The notes beneath the pieces are model-generated. The model searched no databases. It was not told the DNA's origin and saw only the letters and a program-made list of their open reading frames with translations. From Cyanoderma ruficeps (taxonomy: Eukaryota; Chordata; Aves; Passeriformes; Timaliidae): a stretch of DNA of 64,000 bases. The DNA lies in contig VZDJ01004378.1 in the NCBI GenBank assembly GCA_008694505.1, forward strand, positions 16,113,645-16,177,644, in the 5' to 3' direction. The stretch's first letter is position 1, and each line of letters opens with the position of its first letter. Positions 1 through 12,035 of this stretch are shown here, in pieces. A program made the translations under genes and the position numbers.

Positions 1-2620
1 GCAATGCCAAAACTTTCCTTGCTGACAGATGTCCACAGGTCTTCCCTGTGGACTCTCTCCTGTCCTCTCATGAAGTACCCACTAATGGCTGAGGAAGGGC
101 TGCAGCTCTGGAGGTGGCTCTGAAGTTCCCACATGCTAGCAGAAAAGAATGTTTCCAGATTTTGCTTCTGCTCTTTATTCTTTTGCTGTAGTTTGTTTAC
201 TAAATCAGAAGAAGCACAGAAGTCACTTTCAGAAACAAAAAGCTTGGAGACATGGACAACTTGGATAAACAGGTGTTGAGTATTAAAAACCTCAAAGTGT
301 ACTTCTGAAACCCCAATCAAATGCACAAAGATATCAAATCCATACTGACTGCCTATATATAGAACTTATCAGACACGAAGGAGTTTTCTGAACCTTCAGA
401 ACTAATTTTAGAAAGACGGGGAACCAACCTATGTTTAGAAGTCCCTAGAGATATTGTTACTTGTTATTTTTACTTCATTGAAAGCAAGCTGTTGACTCAG
501 TTCTAGTAGTTAAAGTTATATTTTTATAAACAATTTTTTGGCAAAAAGAGACCACATAATCAGAATTACTGTTAAAACAATTTAAAAGCTGGTAGCCAGG
601 GATGAGCCTCTGAAACATTAGCAAGTTTGTAATAAGATACTTTATAGCCTCAATGTCAAGTCTTTAACACCATTTTAATTCCATACTTAAAAAAATAAAA
701 ATTCTGGGTTTGTTCGCGTTGTGGTTGCTTGTGTGCAAAGCAAAGTATAACCTACGTCCAGCTAAATTCAGAATTCATCTTTTGATGCTTTGGGCCCCAA
801 TCCAATTTTTAGATAACTGATCATCTTGTAAAATGGAGTGCAGCATCTTGCCTTTAAAGCTTGCTTTATCTTGCTGTATTGGAAACATACTGGGAGAATA
901 AAAATATATGTCTGCAGAAAGGATCTGTATGCGCCGTAGGTGATAAATTATCCTGAAGATAGGCTATAAAGCTTTGATGGGTGAGAGGCATTCCACTCAG
1001 CTCCTCACGCTATGCCCTGTGTAACAACAGTTGACATCTTTATCAGAGTGCTCCTATTCTGTTTCCATTATAATAAAATCCAGAATAACTTCACTGATCT
1101 CTGTATGTAAAAAACTGCATTCCTGATTCTAACAAAGAGACCCATTTCTGTATGCAACTTTATACTACATGAAAGTGCTGTTCTTTATTAGCTGTGCAGC
1201 TAATAAAGGGAAAAAAATCAAACATGTCCATACATCAATTAACCATAGCCAAGGCTTTGTAATGCACTACTTGAAAGGCAATTTTTAAATATAAAGTGGT
1301 TAATTTACCTGTAAACCTGACCAGCCTACACATTTCACCAACTTTCCACTATCGTATGCTATATATGTATATTGTTCACTGTTGTACTTCACACACTAAC
1401 TGTAAATTGTACCATTTTTATTTAGCATACATATGCAATGTAAGGGATTACCACAGGCTCTTTGGTATGCACAGCATACTGCTCAATGCCCAAGGTCTTA
1501 TATGAATAAACTGGGGAGGAGGTGGAACCCTAGTGTTTCTTCACTGCACAAAAAAATCATCCTACAATACAAGCAGCTGTAAAAAGAGCAGATTTGTGGC
1601 TGCTCTTACAACTACATATGTGGCCTTTCCTTATATTCACTTGGTCCAAGTGTAAGTTACCATTCTCTCTGAGCCCAGTACTTTTCATAGTGAAAACTGT
1701 AAGAACTACTACTACTTCAGATTCTCAATGTAGCTTTTGGCTTACCTTGCTCTTTTGGGATAGAAAGGAGATAAAAAATTAAAATAATATATAAAAATTA
1801 CAAAACTCTCTTCTCAGAGCAAATTTTAGTACCTAATATGGTAAGAAGATACCTTTTCTCTTTTCAGAACCTTTTAACTACTTCCAACATTGCTTAAAAT
1901 GTGTATACATATACAGAGATTCAAATGCGCATAGATAATAACAATAAAAAGAGATTGATCCAGCAATATTTCAGCTCAAAAGTAAAAACACGGAAGATTT
2001 ATTAATGAAAGGAATCAGGTAATTACAGCACAAACTCCCATCCACAATAAACGTTTTAATAGCTATTAAAAATGCATAATGGAAAAATAGCAAATAAACA
2101 ATAGAGTGGTGTAAAAAAACACATTGGTGTAAAAACAGATGTTTTTTTGTTATTAACTAAGTAGACTACATCTTAAATCAAATCACGTCTCCACACCTAT
2201 AAGAAAACAGTCTCACACACCATCATTCTTGAAAATTGCATCATCAAATAACATAATACTTTTCTTTCGTGGTTGCTTGTTAATGGACACAAATACGAAG
2301 CTTCATCTGACCTTGGTTATGTGCAGTTTTATTACTGAAAATGTACTGACCTCCAAAATAAAGACTCACAAAACTGAAGTGTAATACACATTACAGGACC
2401 TAGTCTCATAGTCTTCTGAATTTCCTGCATGAATAATATTGTGCACTTCTTGTTCGCCGCATCTTTTGCTTTAAGAGGGGGTGATTGATACAGTGGAAAT
2501 ACAGAAGAACACTTCTGCAGCAGACACAGTAGCTTTCATACCCAACAGAGGCAACATGACACAAACGGGATGCATGAGCAGAGGCAGGGGCAGCAGTGAA
2601 GCAGGACTGAGAGGCAGAGG

Positions 2621-2678
2621 CCTGGACTGGAAGATGTTTGAAGGTCCTTTCCAACCCAAACCCTTCTGTGATCCTATA
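2621..2678 (+). mobile_element. CR1 LINE 3' terminal fragment
   Basis: The run CTGGACTGG-AAGATGTTTGAAGGTCCTTTCCAACCCAAACCCTTCTGTGATCCTAT (given here in pieces: GGTCCTTTCCAACCC at 2643-2657, then CTTCTGTGATCCTAT) matches the end of avian CR1 elements, which close with a short ATTCTATGA-like repeat. Only the last 60 bases or so are recognisable. Sequence back to about 2500 may belong to the same copy but is too diverged to claim. Confidence 0.8.
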
Positions 2679-5181
2679 ATTGTGCCTGTCTCTTATGAAT
2701 GGTGTAATTTTGAAGGCAGAGGACAAAGAAGACTAACACTCCCATCTGAAGATGACCCTGGAGGTGAGGTCAAGAGAGGTAAGGGTTATCTGTTGCAGGC
2801 TCTGACTCACAACTACGGGAAGGATTGGGTCACTGACTGGGTTTTGGAGAGCATTCCCACTACTGTATGATATTTCTGCCTTGAAATTAGCTCACAACAC
2901 TCAAAGATTCTCCCGCCAGAATTTTTCTCAATTAGACAGTAAGTACATGCAGCAAGGCAAAGAAACACAAAAAAAGCTCTTTTTTTTTGTTTTGAAAGGT
3001 TAAGATGAAGTACAAGAAGAGAGGAGTATAATTGCTGTAAAATAAAATATTGCCTGAACACCTCCCTATTAGAAAGAATTACTTTTAGAGAGTCTCCAGT
3101 TGCCCAGTGAGGCATTTCTGTTTACATCCCTATTGGAAAGAACAGGAAATGAAGTTACAAGCTTACTTTGTCAAGACAGGCATGAAAAATGACATAACAT
3201 ACATAAAGTAGATATTTCCACATTTTGATGTATAGTTAACCACACCTTTTATTAAAAACACAAGCCACTAATCTAGCGTGCACACCTGTATCTTTTCACC
3301 ACAGTAGGGCCTGAAAGACAGAAAAGGAATTATCTGGGGGAATTGCACAAAGCTACAGGATTAGTGCAGAAGAAAAAGACCCTGGCAGAGACAGGCTGGG
3401 GGCAATACTAAAGCAAGGAAAACTGCTTTTGGAGCAAAGGAACTCAATGAATGTGCAAAAACCCATGACTAGCAGGTTAGAAGGAAAGGAGATCTTCCAG
3501 CTGATAAAGCAGCAGGAGATTGCCAGCTGTTGGCAAGAATCCTCTCCACACTAATAATGTGAAGGTCCACCCTGTCCTCAGCTAGGCTGTGTTGAGCAGT
3601 CCTTAACTGTTGTCTGAGATGCAAATGCCAAGGCCAAAAAAACCCAGAGAATTGGATGAAAAACCAAAGGTTTCAATCAAAACAGTGAAAATTCAGCAAC
3701 TTGTCAATTAGGACAGCAATGCCAGTCCAGTGTGCACACAGCTTACAGGAGAATAGATGAACATACTTCTAGACTGTCTTTATCAACTAGAGACAAGCGT
3801 AAGGCACACTAATGCAAAAATTCCATAGTATCATGCCAGTTCCTATTCAAAGGGAGTGGGAGGAGCAAGGAGTCTCAATGGTAGTTAAGATTATTTCGAA
3901 GGAGAAAAAATCCACTGGCCTGAGCTCTGTTGAATGATGGAAGCATGAAATAATTAAGATGGCTATGATGTATAAGATTATTGACCATTCACAGGGAAAC
4001 TGTATTTAAGTGGAACAACTCTCATCAGTGAGAGGCTAAATTAGTGCCCAGATCTGTCTGATAAAGACATCAGCAGACGAAAAGGTTGCTCTGCTCACAC
4101 CAGAAAAAGAGAATACACTGACTTTCAACCTGATAAATGTGTAATAGAGGAACCAGAATAGAAACATTTTACAGAAATGAGATAAACAAGCATTACCCAG
4201 TACAGATTTGAAAGAGAAGCAAATCTACTGAGAGGACGATTAATAAATATTTAAGTTCCTATGTTTTGAACAACGTGGCCCCACTGAGCAATCTAAATAA
4301 AAGGAAAATGCTTATATAAGTTTGATTGCAGTATTCTTCTCTTTTCCTATTACTGATCTCATTGTATTAGCATGCTACCTTTTCATGCTTTTGCAAAATA
4401 AAACACTAATTGATTTTGAGCTATCCTGACTAATAATCAAAGATATCTGATTTTTAAGCTGATAAAAATAGTTTCATTCACATACGGATGTTTATCCAGC
4501 TGCACAGTAACGGCCATTAAATATTTCACAGCACCCAAGATAAAAAATAGAAGCTTCTTACTTGCAGACACATAATGCTATTGCAATGTTGGAAGTTTCC
4601 ATCAAAACATCAAGCTAAAATCCCAAATCAAACCTTTTTACACAAAGAAGGAAAAAATAACCAAACACAGCAGATTTTTTTAAAAAAAATAAAAGTTATT
4701 TTCAGAAAATAAGGCATGTTCATTCCTGAACAGGGAAGGTGTCTTAGGCAGCTTTTCACATATCTGCTCCAACAATTACACATGACTCAGGGTAGTATTT
4801 TAAAGTTCTGAGTGGTAAAACAAGAGACCGCAAAGATTTACAGTGAGATAAAATGCATACTGCTCTAAAAGCAAATTAACTTCAAAAGTCTGACATGCAA
4901 GTGCAGCCCAAAAAAACACACGCTGCTATCCCTACTTCATCACGCACAACAGCCTTTGGCATCTAAAGCACAGGTAAAAATAGCTGGCAAAGGACATGAA
5001 AGAACAGAAATTCGTCCTGGATACAGGTCCAGGACAGCAGTGTCAGTTGTTCCCAGTAAACCAGAGCATGCACTGACCCAGGAGGGATGCCTCTGAGCAA
5101 TTAGCAGAAATACAAAACAATAACATCCCATAATAACTTTAGCACTTCACTTGGGAAAAAATCTTTCTTTTAGCAATAACC

Positions 5182-5240
5182 AAAAAAAAAAAAAANAAAA
5201 AAAAAAAAAAAAAAAAAAAGAGAGAGAGAGAGAAAAAAAA
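5182..5240 (+). repeat. poly-A / (GA)n / poly-A purine tract
   Basis: An uninterrupted purine run: about 38 A (with one ambiguous base at 5196), then alternating GA to about 5232, then A again. It lies roughly 210 bases downstream of the GRIP1 donor, so it is a polypyrimidine tract in the transcript. The N suggests that the homopolymer length is uncertain. Confidence 0.95.
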
Positions 5241-5448
5241 CCTGGCAATCTATCTCTCTAGCAGGACCACAGCCTGGGACATGCAGGAATGTCAATTGAA
5301 AGAGCCCCTACACCCTCCTGTATCAGGAGTTCTTTGTTGCCTGACGGTACATTGGAAGGACGGTCATATTTAAAAGTAAAAACACCAGGCTGTGTCTCTG
5401 GAAGGATGCAAGGGAGCCCCGGGATGAGTAAGAAGGAAAGCACGTTAC

Positions 5449-5503
5449 CTTTAGCAAGTCTCCTCAGGATCTGACAGCGGCATTTAAAAGAGACAGCTAT
5501 CAT
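5449..5503 (-). CDS. GRIP1: GRIP1 first coding exon (N-terminus of glutamate receptor-interacting protein 1)
   Basis: Seen: on the minus strand an ATG at 5503-5501 opens MIAVSFKCRCQILRRLAK, then one G (5449), then a splice donor reading AAAG|GTAACG. The start context is good (A at -3). Known: GRIP1 is a cytoplasmic scaffold with seven PDZ domains that binds GluA2/3 AMPA-receptor tails, ephrin ligands and receptors and kinesin at synapses. As I remember it, the mammalian isoform that is not N-terminally palmitoylated starts with this peptide except Thr for Ala at residue 17, and continues with Asp-Glu-Ser. The phase-1 exon end (G, completing an Asp codon) fits that continuation. GRIP2 starts differently. 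Only 18 residues are present; no PDZ domain lies in the window, so the remaining exons must be left of position 1 or unrecognised in 1-5448. Inference: this is one of several alternative GRIP1 first exons. Confidence 0.88.
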
Positions 5504-5592
5504 TCTGGCTGCCTGCCTCCCCTGGCAAAGCACGCTCCGGGCTCTGCTTGGGTGAATGCAGCAGCAGCCTGTGAATTCCTCCTCTCGCACAT
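5500..5592 (-). other. upstream ORF overlapping the GRIP1 start codon
   Basis: Seen: an ATG at 5592-5590 opens a 30-codon frame (first residues MCERRNSQAAAAF) ending in TGA at 5502-5500. That stop overlaps the GRIP1 ATG in the tetranucleotide ATGA. The uORF is in a different frame from GRIP1. Its start context is weak (T at -3 in GGTATGT; pyrimidine-poor but no purine at -3), so leaky scanning to the GRIP1 ATG is plausible, as is termination-reinitiation at the overlap. Whether it is translated depends on the transcription start lying upstream of 5592, which the sequence alone does not show. The encoded peptide has no motif I recognise, and it should be treated as a 5'UTR regulatory element. 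Confidence 0.5.
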
Positions 5593-5720
5593 ACCAGGCA
5601 AAAGGTAGCCCCGGCAGGGAGTGACAAAGCTTAATTCCTCTTGGCTGATGCAGAGATCAGCTCCGTGTCATCCGGCAAAGCTGTGTCATTCACTACTACC
5701 GCCGTCACCAGCACCTGCAT
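5504..5720 (-). promoter_or_regulatory. GRIP1: probable GRIP1 5'UTR and proximal promoter
   Basis: Seen: the block just upstream of the GRIP1 start codon (higher coordinates, minus strand) has visibly more G, C and CpG than the AT-rich surroundings, with CpGs near 5533-5540, 5586, 5611, 5661, 5672 and 5700-5704. No TATA box at a convincing distance is visible. A TGACG half-site occurs on the minus strand near 5700-5706. Inference: it is the TATA-less promoter and 5'UTR of this first exon. The transcription start cannot be placed from sequence, and an upstream acceptor that would make this an internal exon was not found. Confidence 0.45.
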
Positions 5721-8700
5721 GAGGAATGAAGGGCTTGAAAAGCCATATTTCTCTACAAGCTAGAAAGCATCCTGCTGCACACACAGACGTGGATATTAAA
5801 AGGGACACATCCCCCAGCCTCTTGCATTCCCTGACCCTGCAGGGAGTGATGGTTGCTGTGCCAGGCAAAGGGCCCCATGTTTCAACAAGACATGGTGATT
5901 TTTCTCCTCCTTCCTCATATCTATCCTTTCCCTTAGTGATTCCACTGGATAAATAGGGCAAAAACACCAGGAATCTGACTTCTGGGAGAGAAGGAGCCCA
6001 TTTCAAATGGAAATATTCTAAACAAAGCACATTAAAGGTTTAATCCTACTGATCTATAAGGAAGAAAAAAGAAAAAGCCTGATTTGGTAACCAGGAAAGC
6101 TTTTTGACAATTGTAGACGAGTATATTACAGCTGATGAAGCACAGACCACAGGGGGAGGGAGAGAGTGGAGGGAATTGATGGATTGTTGTGTGTGGGCAG
6201 GACCACCAAGCATTTGATCACACCAAAATAAAATGATGCTGAGTAGAAAACACACAGTGAATCGAGTTTTCTGCCTTCACTAAAGGGAGAAGAGAGCAGA
6301 TTTTAGAGCAGCTGAACTGGCCAAACATTGCACCATTTGTGAGATTTCTTCAGCTCAGAAGGAGTTTTATGCCGTCTCATGCCTATTCAAACAGCAAATT
6401 AACCTGCTTTTACAATCCATTCAGAAAATTATGAAGTAGAGTATACCACTTAAACTAGAGTTCCATACTTTATGAACAAAACTCTATACCCATTCTAAAA
6501 ACAAAGCAAGCAAACAAAATTATTCCATATAGTTTTTCACGTCAAATCCATGCACAAACCCCAAGTCCTGTACCAGATACTCTCCTTTAAGACAACAGAT
6601 AATAATTTCTTTCTCAAGATTTATGTTTCACTTGAGTGATATATTTAAAACTGTCTTCATATATTCTGTCCCATTCGCATGCCTTGATTACAAAATTGCT
6701 TAGTTTATCTTCTGTCATCTTTTATCCATCACTGTACTTAAAGTTCCGGTCCAATGTCATGGTGCACATCTGCCACCAGCTACAGAAAAGCAGGAGGAAA
6801 CATGGACAGCTTTCACACTCTGAGCCATTTCTTTCCCCCTGACTGCTCTTCACTGCATCAGAAGCTCTGTGCTTCCCATAGTCCAACTCCAGCTACTATT
6901 ACAGTGATTGTTTTTCTTATTTTTGTTTTACTGGTTAGAGCAACAGCCGTATTTCCAAAGGTAAGGTGAAACACTCCATCAGCACCATTGCAATTGCCTA
7001 GACAGACCTGGTGAAAAAAACTGATTTTATTTCATTGTGGTTAAAACCAGATGGGATAATTGAATCATCTGTTCACCAACCTTGTTACTGCTTCATGTAG
7101 CTGCTCTTGTACCAGACAGCCATAAAACCCAACCAGTGGAACAGCAGATGCACCTGAAGACATGAACCAATGGCTCCATCCTTGTAACCACAAACCTCTG
7201 GCCAAGGATGGACAGGGCACACAAGGAGGGGGTGAAACCAGAGGATGAAGGTGGAGGTTTACATTGGTGTAATTCAGTAGTCCAGAAAGAAAACAGAATC
7301 TTGGGACTATTATGAAGAGGAAAGGGGAGAGGAGTTGTGTGTTCTTGTTGTCCCATAAAGTGGCTCTTTCTCTCTCTCTGCCAATATTCTTTTAGACGAA
7401 AAAATTTGCCAGCACTCTTTCTTGCCACCTCTTGCTTAGATAACAGGACTTAACTCATGGGCAACCAGAAGATACTACAAGATGCCCTAACATCTGTTTT
7501 TTGATTCTGCCCAGTCAGCTGTAGGCTCGCCATTGTCTTCTCCAAGCAGTAAGGTCTCCACTCTTTGGATACAGACCTTGCCACCACCTGCTGGCATCAG
7601 TGCCAGATGAGCCTGCAGTGCTCCTTCTGCCCCTCAAAAGAAGATGATTTTGGTGAGCAGATCTCAAATCAAGAGTTCACTTTTGTTCAATTTCAACATC
7701 ATTGAAGACTTCTGCTGGGCAAGAGGTCGTACATACACCATGAGAAGGAACTGCTTGCTGCTTGCCTTTGTGATCTGACTTCATGACTTACTCTGGTTCA
7801 GGCCCTTTGGCAGAGGGTGCAAAACAGAGGGCACTTACGGAGCTAAGAAGCTGCAAAAGACAGACTTCAGACACTAGAGAAAAATCAAGCCTTTAGGTAG
7901 GGAAATGCTGAGTCCCAATGGGATTAAGCAGAAATGTGTAAAACTGTAATAATTGTACACAAACTGTGATATATATGCAAAACCAGCAGCAGATTTGGTC
8001 AGATAAAGCTTTACTAACAGTAAAAGGATACATTCATTCCTTGATCCAAAAAGCTTATTGTATTGTTTATTACTTCTAGATTACTGGTGTGTATGTTAAA
8101 CAGCCACTGAAGCACTGCAGCAGTCACTTCCAACCAAGTCAATAGGATAACTTTTTGCTTATGTTTCTTCAGACAATTTTTCTCTCCTTGCCAAGGGAGG
8201 TCATGTACAGATTTGAATTTCTCAAAAAGGTTTCAGAAGACAAAGAACTCATACTTCAAATACACCATGGAACATAATGATCTACTGTATGTACTGCATA
8301 TTTTTTCCTCATTTTTGCTAGGTCTAGAAAAGATCCAGTTACTGGAACAATTTCTAAAATATTCACTCATGATAGACATGGTTTTATCACCTTCTTTCAG
8401 GACAACAATCATGAGGATTAACAGAACTGTTTCTATCCAAAGTTCTACTCCTGAAATTAATTTAACTATACTTCATGTGTTAATATATATACTTTTCTCT
8501 TTTTTAACCAAATTAAGTATTTTGTGGTTTTTAAATGTTTCAACATTCCATAAGACAGCCATCATTTTCTGAAGTGTCAGTCATTCAGCTCTGCAGCTGG
8601 ACTCAGTTGCTTTCAGGAGGAAAAATGGGAGAGGAGGTAAAAACAAAAAGGTAAAACCCTTAGACATACTAAAAAAATATTTATCGTCTATATAACACAG

Positions 8701-11311
8701 GTTAAACTCTAGTAATCATATTTCTTCCTTATTAATTAACAGAGCTACATATTTAGTTACAATTTTCTCTGGACTCATCTGTAAAAATCTTTTTTCATTG
8801 TGATCTTTTTGGGCAGCAGCATAAATTTGCATCACTTTTATTGCTGCAGTCACTCCTTTTTTCAGGAGTCCAAAAGATTATTTATACATCTAGAATATAT
8901 ATATAGCACACAAATACTTCATCAACTGAATTTTTATTCATAAGTACTCAGTAGAAGGTCACTAGATGAAAGAAGCTTATATTTTCATACGATAAGACAG
9001 GCAGTGTAATATATGTATCCTATTTAACACAAACTTCTGGTTAATCTTATCAGATCACATTAGCTGAAATAAATTAATCAAAAAATGCTACTATCTATTA
9101 CACTTCTTTGTAGGATAAAAAATGTAATGAAATTTCTCTAAATTAAATTGAAGATTACAATCTTTACACAGTGTGACATTTAGTAACAATGACGAAATTT
9201 CTGTGAAGAACCAGTATTCAATGAAGAATACAAATTCTCCAAAATATGAAATTGTCTTTGGGGGAAAAAATGAGTTTGCAAAAAAATGAACTTCTTAGGC
9301 AGAAAACACACCCTTGTTTCACAGGAATATACATACCCAGAACATACCCTAGGTAAAACTCCACTCATGCTGTATCAAACATTTCCTTTCACACAGTGAC
9401 TGAACAACACCTTAAAACCAGCTACACACACTCCCCTCTTTCACTTGTTAGGGATTTGTCTGCATGAGCTGCTCTAACTGGTTTGGGATGTGGCATGTTC
9501 CTGGTTTTTTTTACAGCCTAAGTTTGTGTGGGGCCACACTGAAGCAGATGCACCACAGAGAACTCATCTGGCCACAACAAAGTCCGCCAGAGACCCAGAC
9601 ATCTAGAGAAAGCCGACCCACGGGGTTCAGTGAGGACAGCAATGCAGGCAAACAACAGTATCAGTAAAACGCTAGGGCAATGAGAAAGACATGCAGATAT
9701 CAAGTGCTTCATGTGTCAGGAAGACACAGTGATATCTGCTGGATCTACCTGCATAAGAAAATTGAAATGAAATATTATGAAATCTGAATGCATAAGGGTT
9801 TTGTACAAGTCAGTGTTTTGTTTCATCATTTTACAAGTTACTGCTGGCATCTACCACATCAGTCAAATGCAAAGTCAGATTTTTAAGGAACAAAGAGACT
9901 TAATTTAGCTCTGAAAATAAAAAGTTGTTATATGGATACTTCTGTTTTGAAAACTAAAACATTTCCACTATAATATTTGATACAACCTTATATCAATACC
10001 AGCAATCTCTATCTTAACAAAATTTTTCATCCCAAAGAAAAGAGCTGTATTCCTATTCAGCAGCAGGCTCAGTCAGCCCAGCATTTTGCAACGAATACTG
10101 CTCTATTATGAAGAGTCCCCTTCACTACAGGGAGAAGGAACAAAAAGACGAGTGAAATAAAGACACCCTGTTATTCCCCAGTGCTCAGATTATCAAAACA
10201 GACAACTTGTCAGCTTTGCATAATTTGGAGGATCTTGTAAATTTACATTTTTATTAAATCAACTACACCAGCTATTTTCTAGCTTTATTAACCACTCCTG
10301 CAACACTGATGGGTAATTTCATGCAGACATTGCAGCAGAATGCTTTACAGGTCATTAGAAGTCATAAAAGCTGCTCTGGCTTCAGAAGATTCTCACCACT
10401 GGAGAAAGTGTCATGTACAAAATGCAGCATGTTGAAAAGCAAGGACATGTGTGTGTTGAAAGTGGTTAACAGATGACAAGAATACATCTGTTAAAGATCT
10501 AAGTTGATGCCAAAACACTGTTGCATGGTACCAAACAAGTATTTGAGCATCACTGCCTAGAAAGAGAATAGAAAAAATAATTTAGGTGCCTTCCAGGTTA
10601 AAAATTCCCCAAATCTTTATTTATTGGCTCCAAGCAGTGTTAAACTTTTTGAATCAGTAGGTATTAAATAAATGGTGATAAAATCAGTCAATATTGCCAC
10701 ATCCTGGGATGGCTTTTTGTTAAAGTGTTTTACAACACAGCGGATTCACATTTTAATTTACTTTTTAAAGATTTAACAATAGATTTTTAAAAAATTATAA
10801 TGCAGTATTAAAGGAGAGAGAATGCATACATATTTTCTACACGAAAATACATCTCCACTGCACATTACCCTTTAGCACAACATAAGGAACAGCATTGTCT
10901 ACATTACCCTTTACAAGAATCTCACACCAGAGCTTTAAAAAAAATCTTTATCTTACCAGTCTGTTCCAATTGTTGGCAAAAATTAAACCTGTCCTTTTCA
11001 GTGAAATTGTGTGATAGACAAAGGTTAAGAGACATTTCTTACTAGAGAAAGATCTTAAAAACCTTTGAGTACAACTCTGACTTTTCACTCTTAACTTTAT
11101 TTCAGCTACTGGAAAACACACTGGTCAGCTTTTTCCACCCTTTCTTAGCCAGAAATATTTGTCAAAAATAATTATGGACTTAAAAGATTTGGAAAATATG
11201 AAGATGCTGCACACACTATGAAAATTAAAAACTTTAGCAGCACAATTACGTTGTAGTCTCTCAAAAGTAACTTCAAGCATAGTCACAACTAACTGAGGTT
11301 TCAGAAACAAG
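5721..11311. other. noncoding, upstream of GRIP1 exon; nothing specific recognised
   Basis: AT-rich sequence without recognisable exons or interspersed repeats. Frames of up to 119 codons (for example 8213-8572) have AT-driven composition and no family resemblance. Short microsatellite-like runs only. Confidence 0.6.
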
Positions 11312-12035
11312 TCATCATCATCATCTTTGCATGGTTTGGGTTGGCACAGGCCCTAAAGATCATCTGGTTTCTATCTCCCGGCCACCCACCAGACCAGGTT
11401 GCTCAAAGCCCCTCCGACCTGGCCTTGAACACTTCCAGAGATGAGGCATCCAAAGCATCTCTGGGCATCCTGTTCCAGCGTCTCACCACTCTCACCGTAA
11501 CAAATTCCTTCCTACATTCTAACCTAAATCCCTCCTCTTTTAGCTTAAAAATGTTCCCTTTTCCTGTCTCTCTTTTTTTAAGCTCCCTTTAATTACTGGA
11601 AGGTGCTCTAAGGTCTCCCTGAAGCTTTCTCTCAGCCTGTCTTCACAGAAGGGGTGCTCCAGACCTCAGACTATATTTATGGGCCTCTGGACTTGCTCCA
11701 GCAGGTCCATAATGTCACTTCCTGCATTGAGGGCCCCAGAGCTGGGTGCAAGAGAGTCTCTACTCCATGCAGAGTCTCACCAGAGCAGAGCAGAGCAGAG
11801 GAGCAGAGTCCCCTCCCTCGCCCTGCTGACCCCGCTGCTTTGGATGCAGCCCAGGATGTGGTTGCCCTTCTGTGCTGCCAGCTCACATTACTGGGTCATG
11901 TTGAGCTTCTCATCAGCCAGCACAGCCAAATCCTTCTCAGCAGGGCTGCTCTCAGTCCTTTCTCTGCCTGGCCTGTACTTGTACTCAGGATTGCCTCAAC
12001 CCATGTGTACCCTGCATCAAGTCTCTTCACAAAAT
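11312..12035 (-). mobile_element. CR1 LINE, 5'-truncated copy
   Basis: Read on the minus strand, this runs from the C-terminal part of CR1 ORF2 (conceptual residues resembling AEKDLAVLADEKLNMTQ at about 11880-11940) through the 3'UTR to the diagnostic end: GGATGCCCAGAGATGC near 11460-11475, GAGCAACCTGGTCTGGTGGG near 11385-11405, and AGATGATCTTTAGGGCC followed by CCAACCCAAACCAT near 11330-11362. The reading frame is broken by stops and indels, so the copy is dead. It contains a local expansion of the pentamer CAGAG (11782-11800). The 5' limit is a truncation point estimated by loss of similarity. Confidence 0.93.
11782..11806 (+). repeat. pentanucleotide (CAGAG)n inside CR1
   Basis: Four near-perfect copies of a CAGAG unit, followed by GAGCAGAG, lie within the ORF2-derived part of the 11.3-12.0 kb CR1. 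Other CR1 copies have non-repetitive sequence here as I remember the consensus, so this is probably a local slippage expansion after insertion. Confidence 0.7.

Larger units (their letters stand above)
1..5448 (-). other. GRIP1: GRIP1 intron 1 (5' part)
   Basis: This is everything downstream of the GRIP1 donor on the minus strand, inferred to be intron. It is AT-rich and contains a CR1 3' tail (2621-2678) and a purine tract (5182-5240). I looked for the next GRIP1 exon (the Asp-Glu-Ser-Pro-Tyr continuation and first PDZ domain) and did not find it here. The stretch 3300-4150 is less AT-rich and could hold a decayed repeat, but I cannot name it. Confidence 0.7.

Noticed and set aside
3300..4150. 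Less AT-rich stretch considered as an ERV internal remnant
   Set aside because: No LTR ends, primer-binding site or conserved retroviral protein motif could be read on either strand.
5258..5590. 110-codon minus frame running through the GRIP1 exon
   Set aside because: It starts at a GTG and reads past the splice donor into the intron; only 5503-5449 is supported as coding.
8213..8572. 119-codon plus-strand frame rich in Phe, Leu, Ile and Ser
   Set aside because: Composition follows AT-rich DNA; no domain, splice signals or start context support it.
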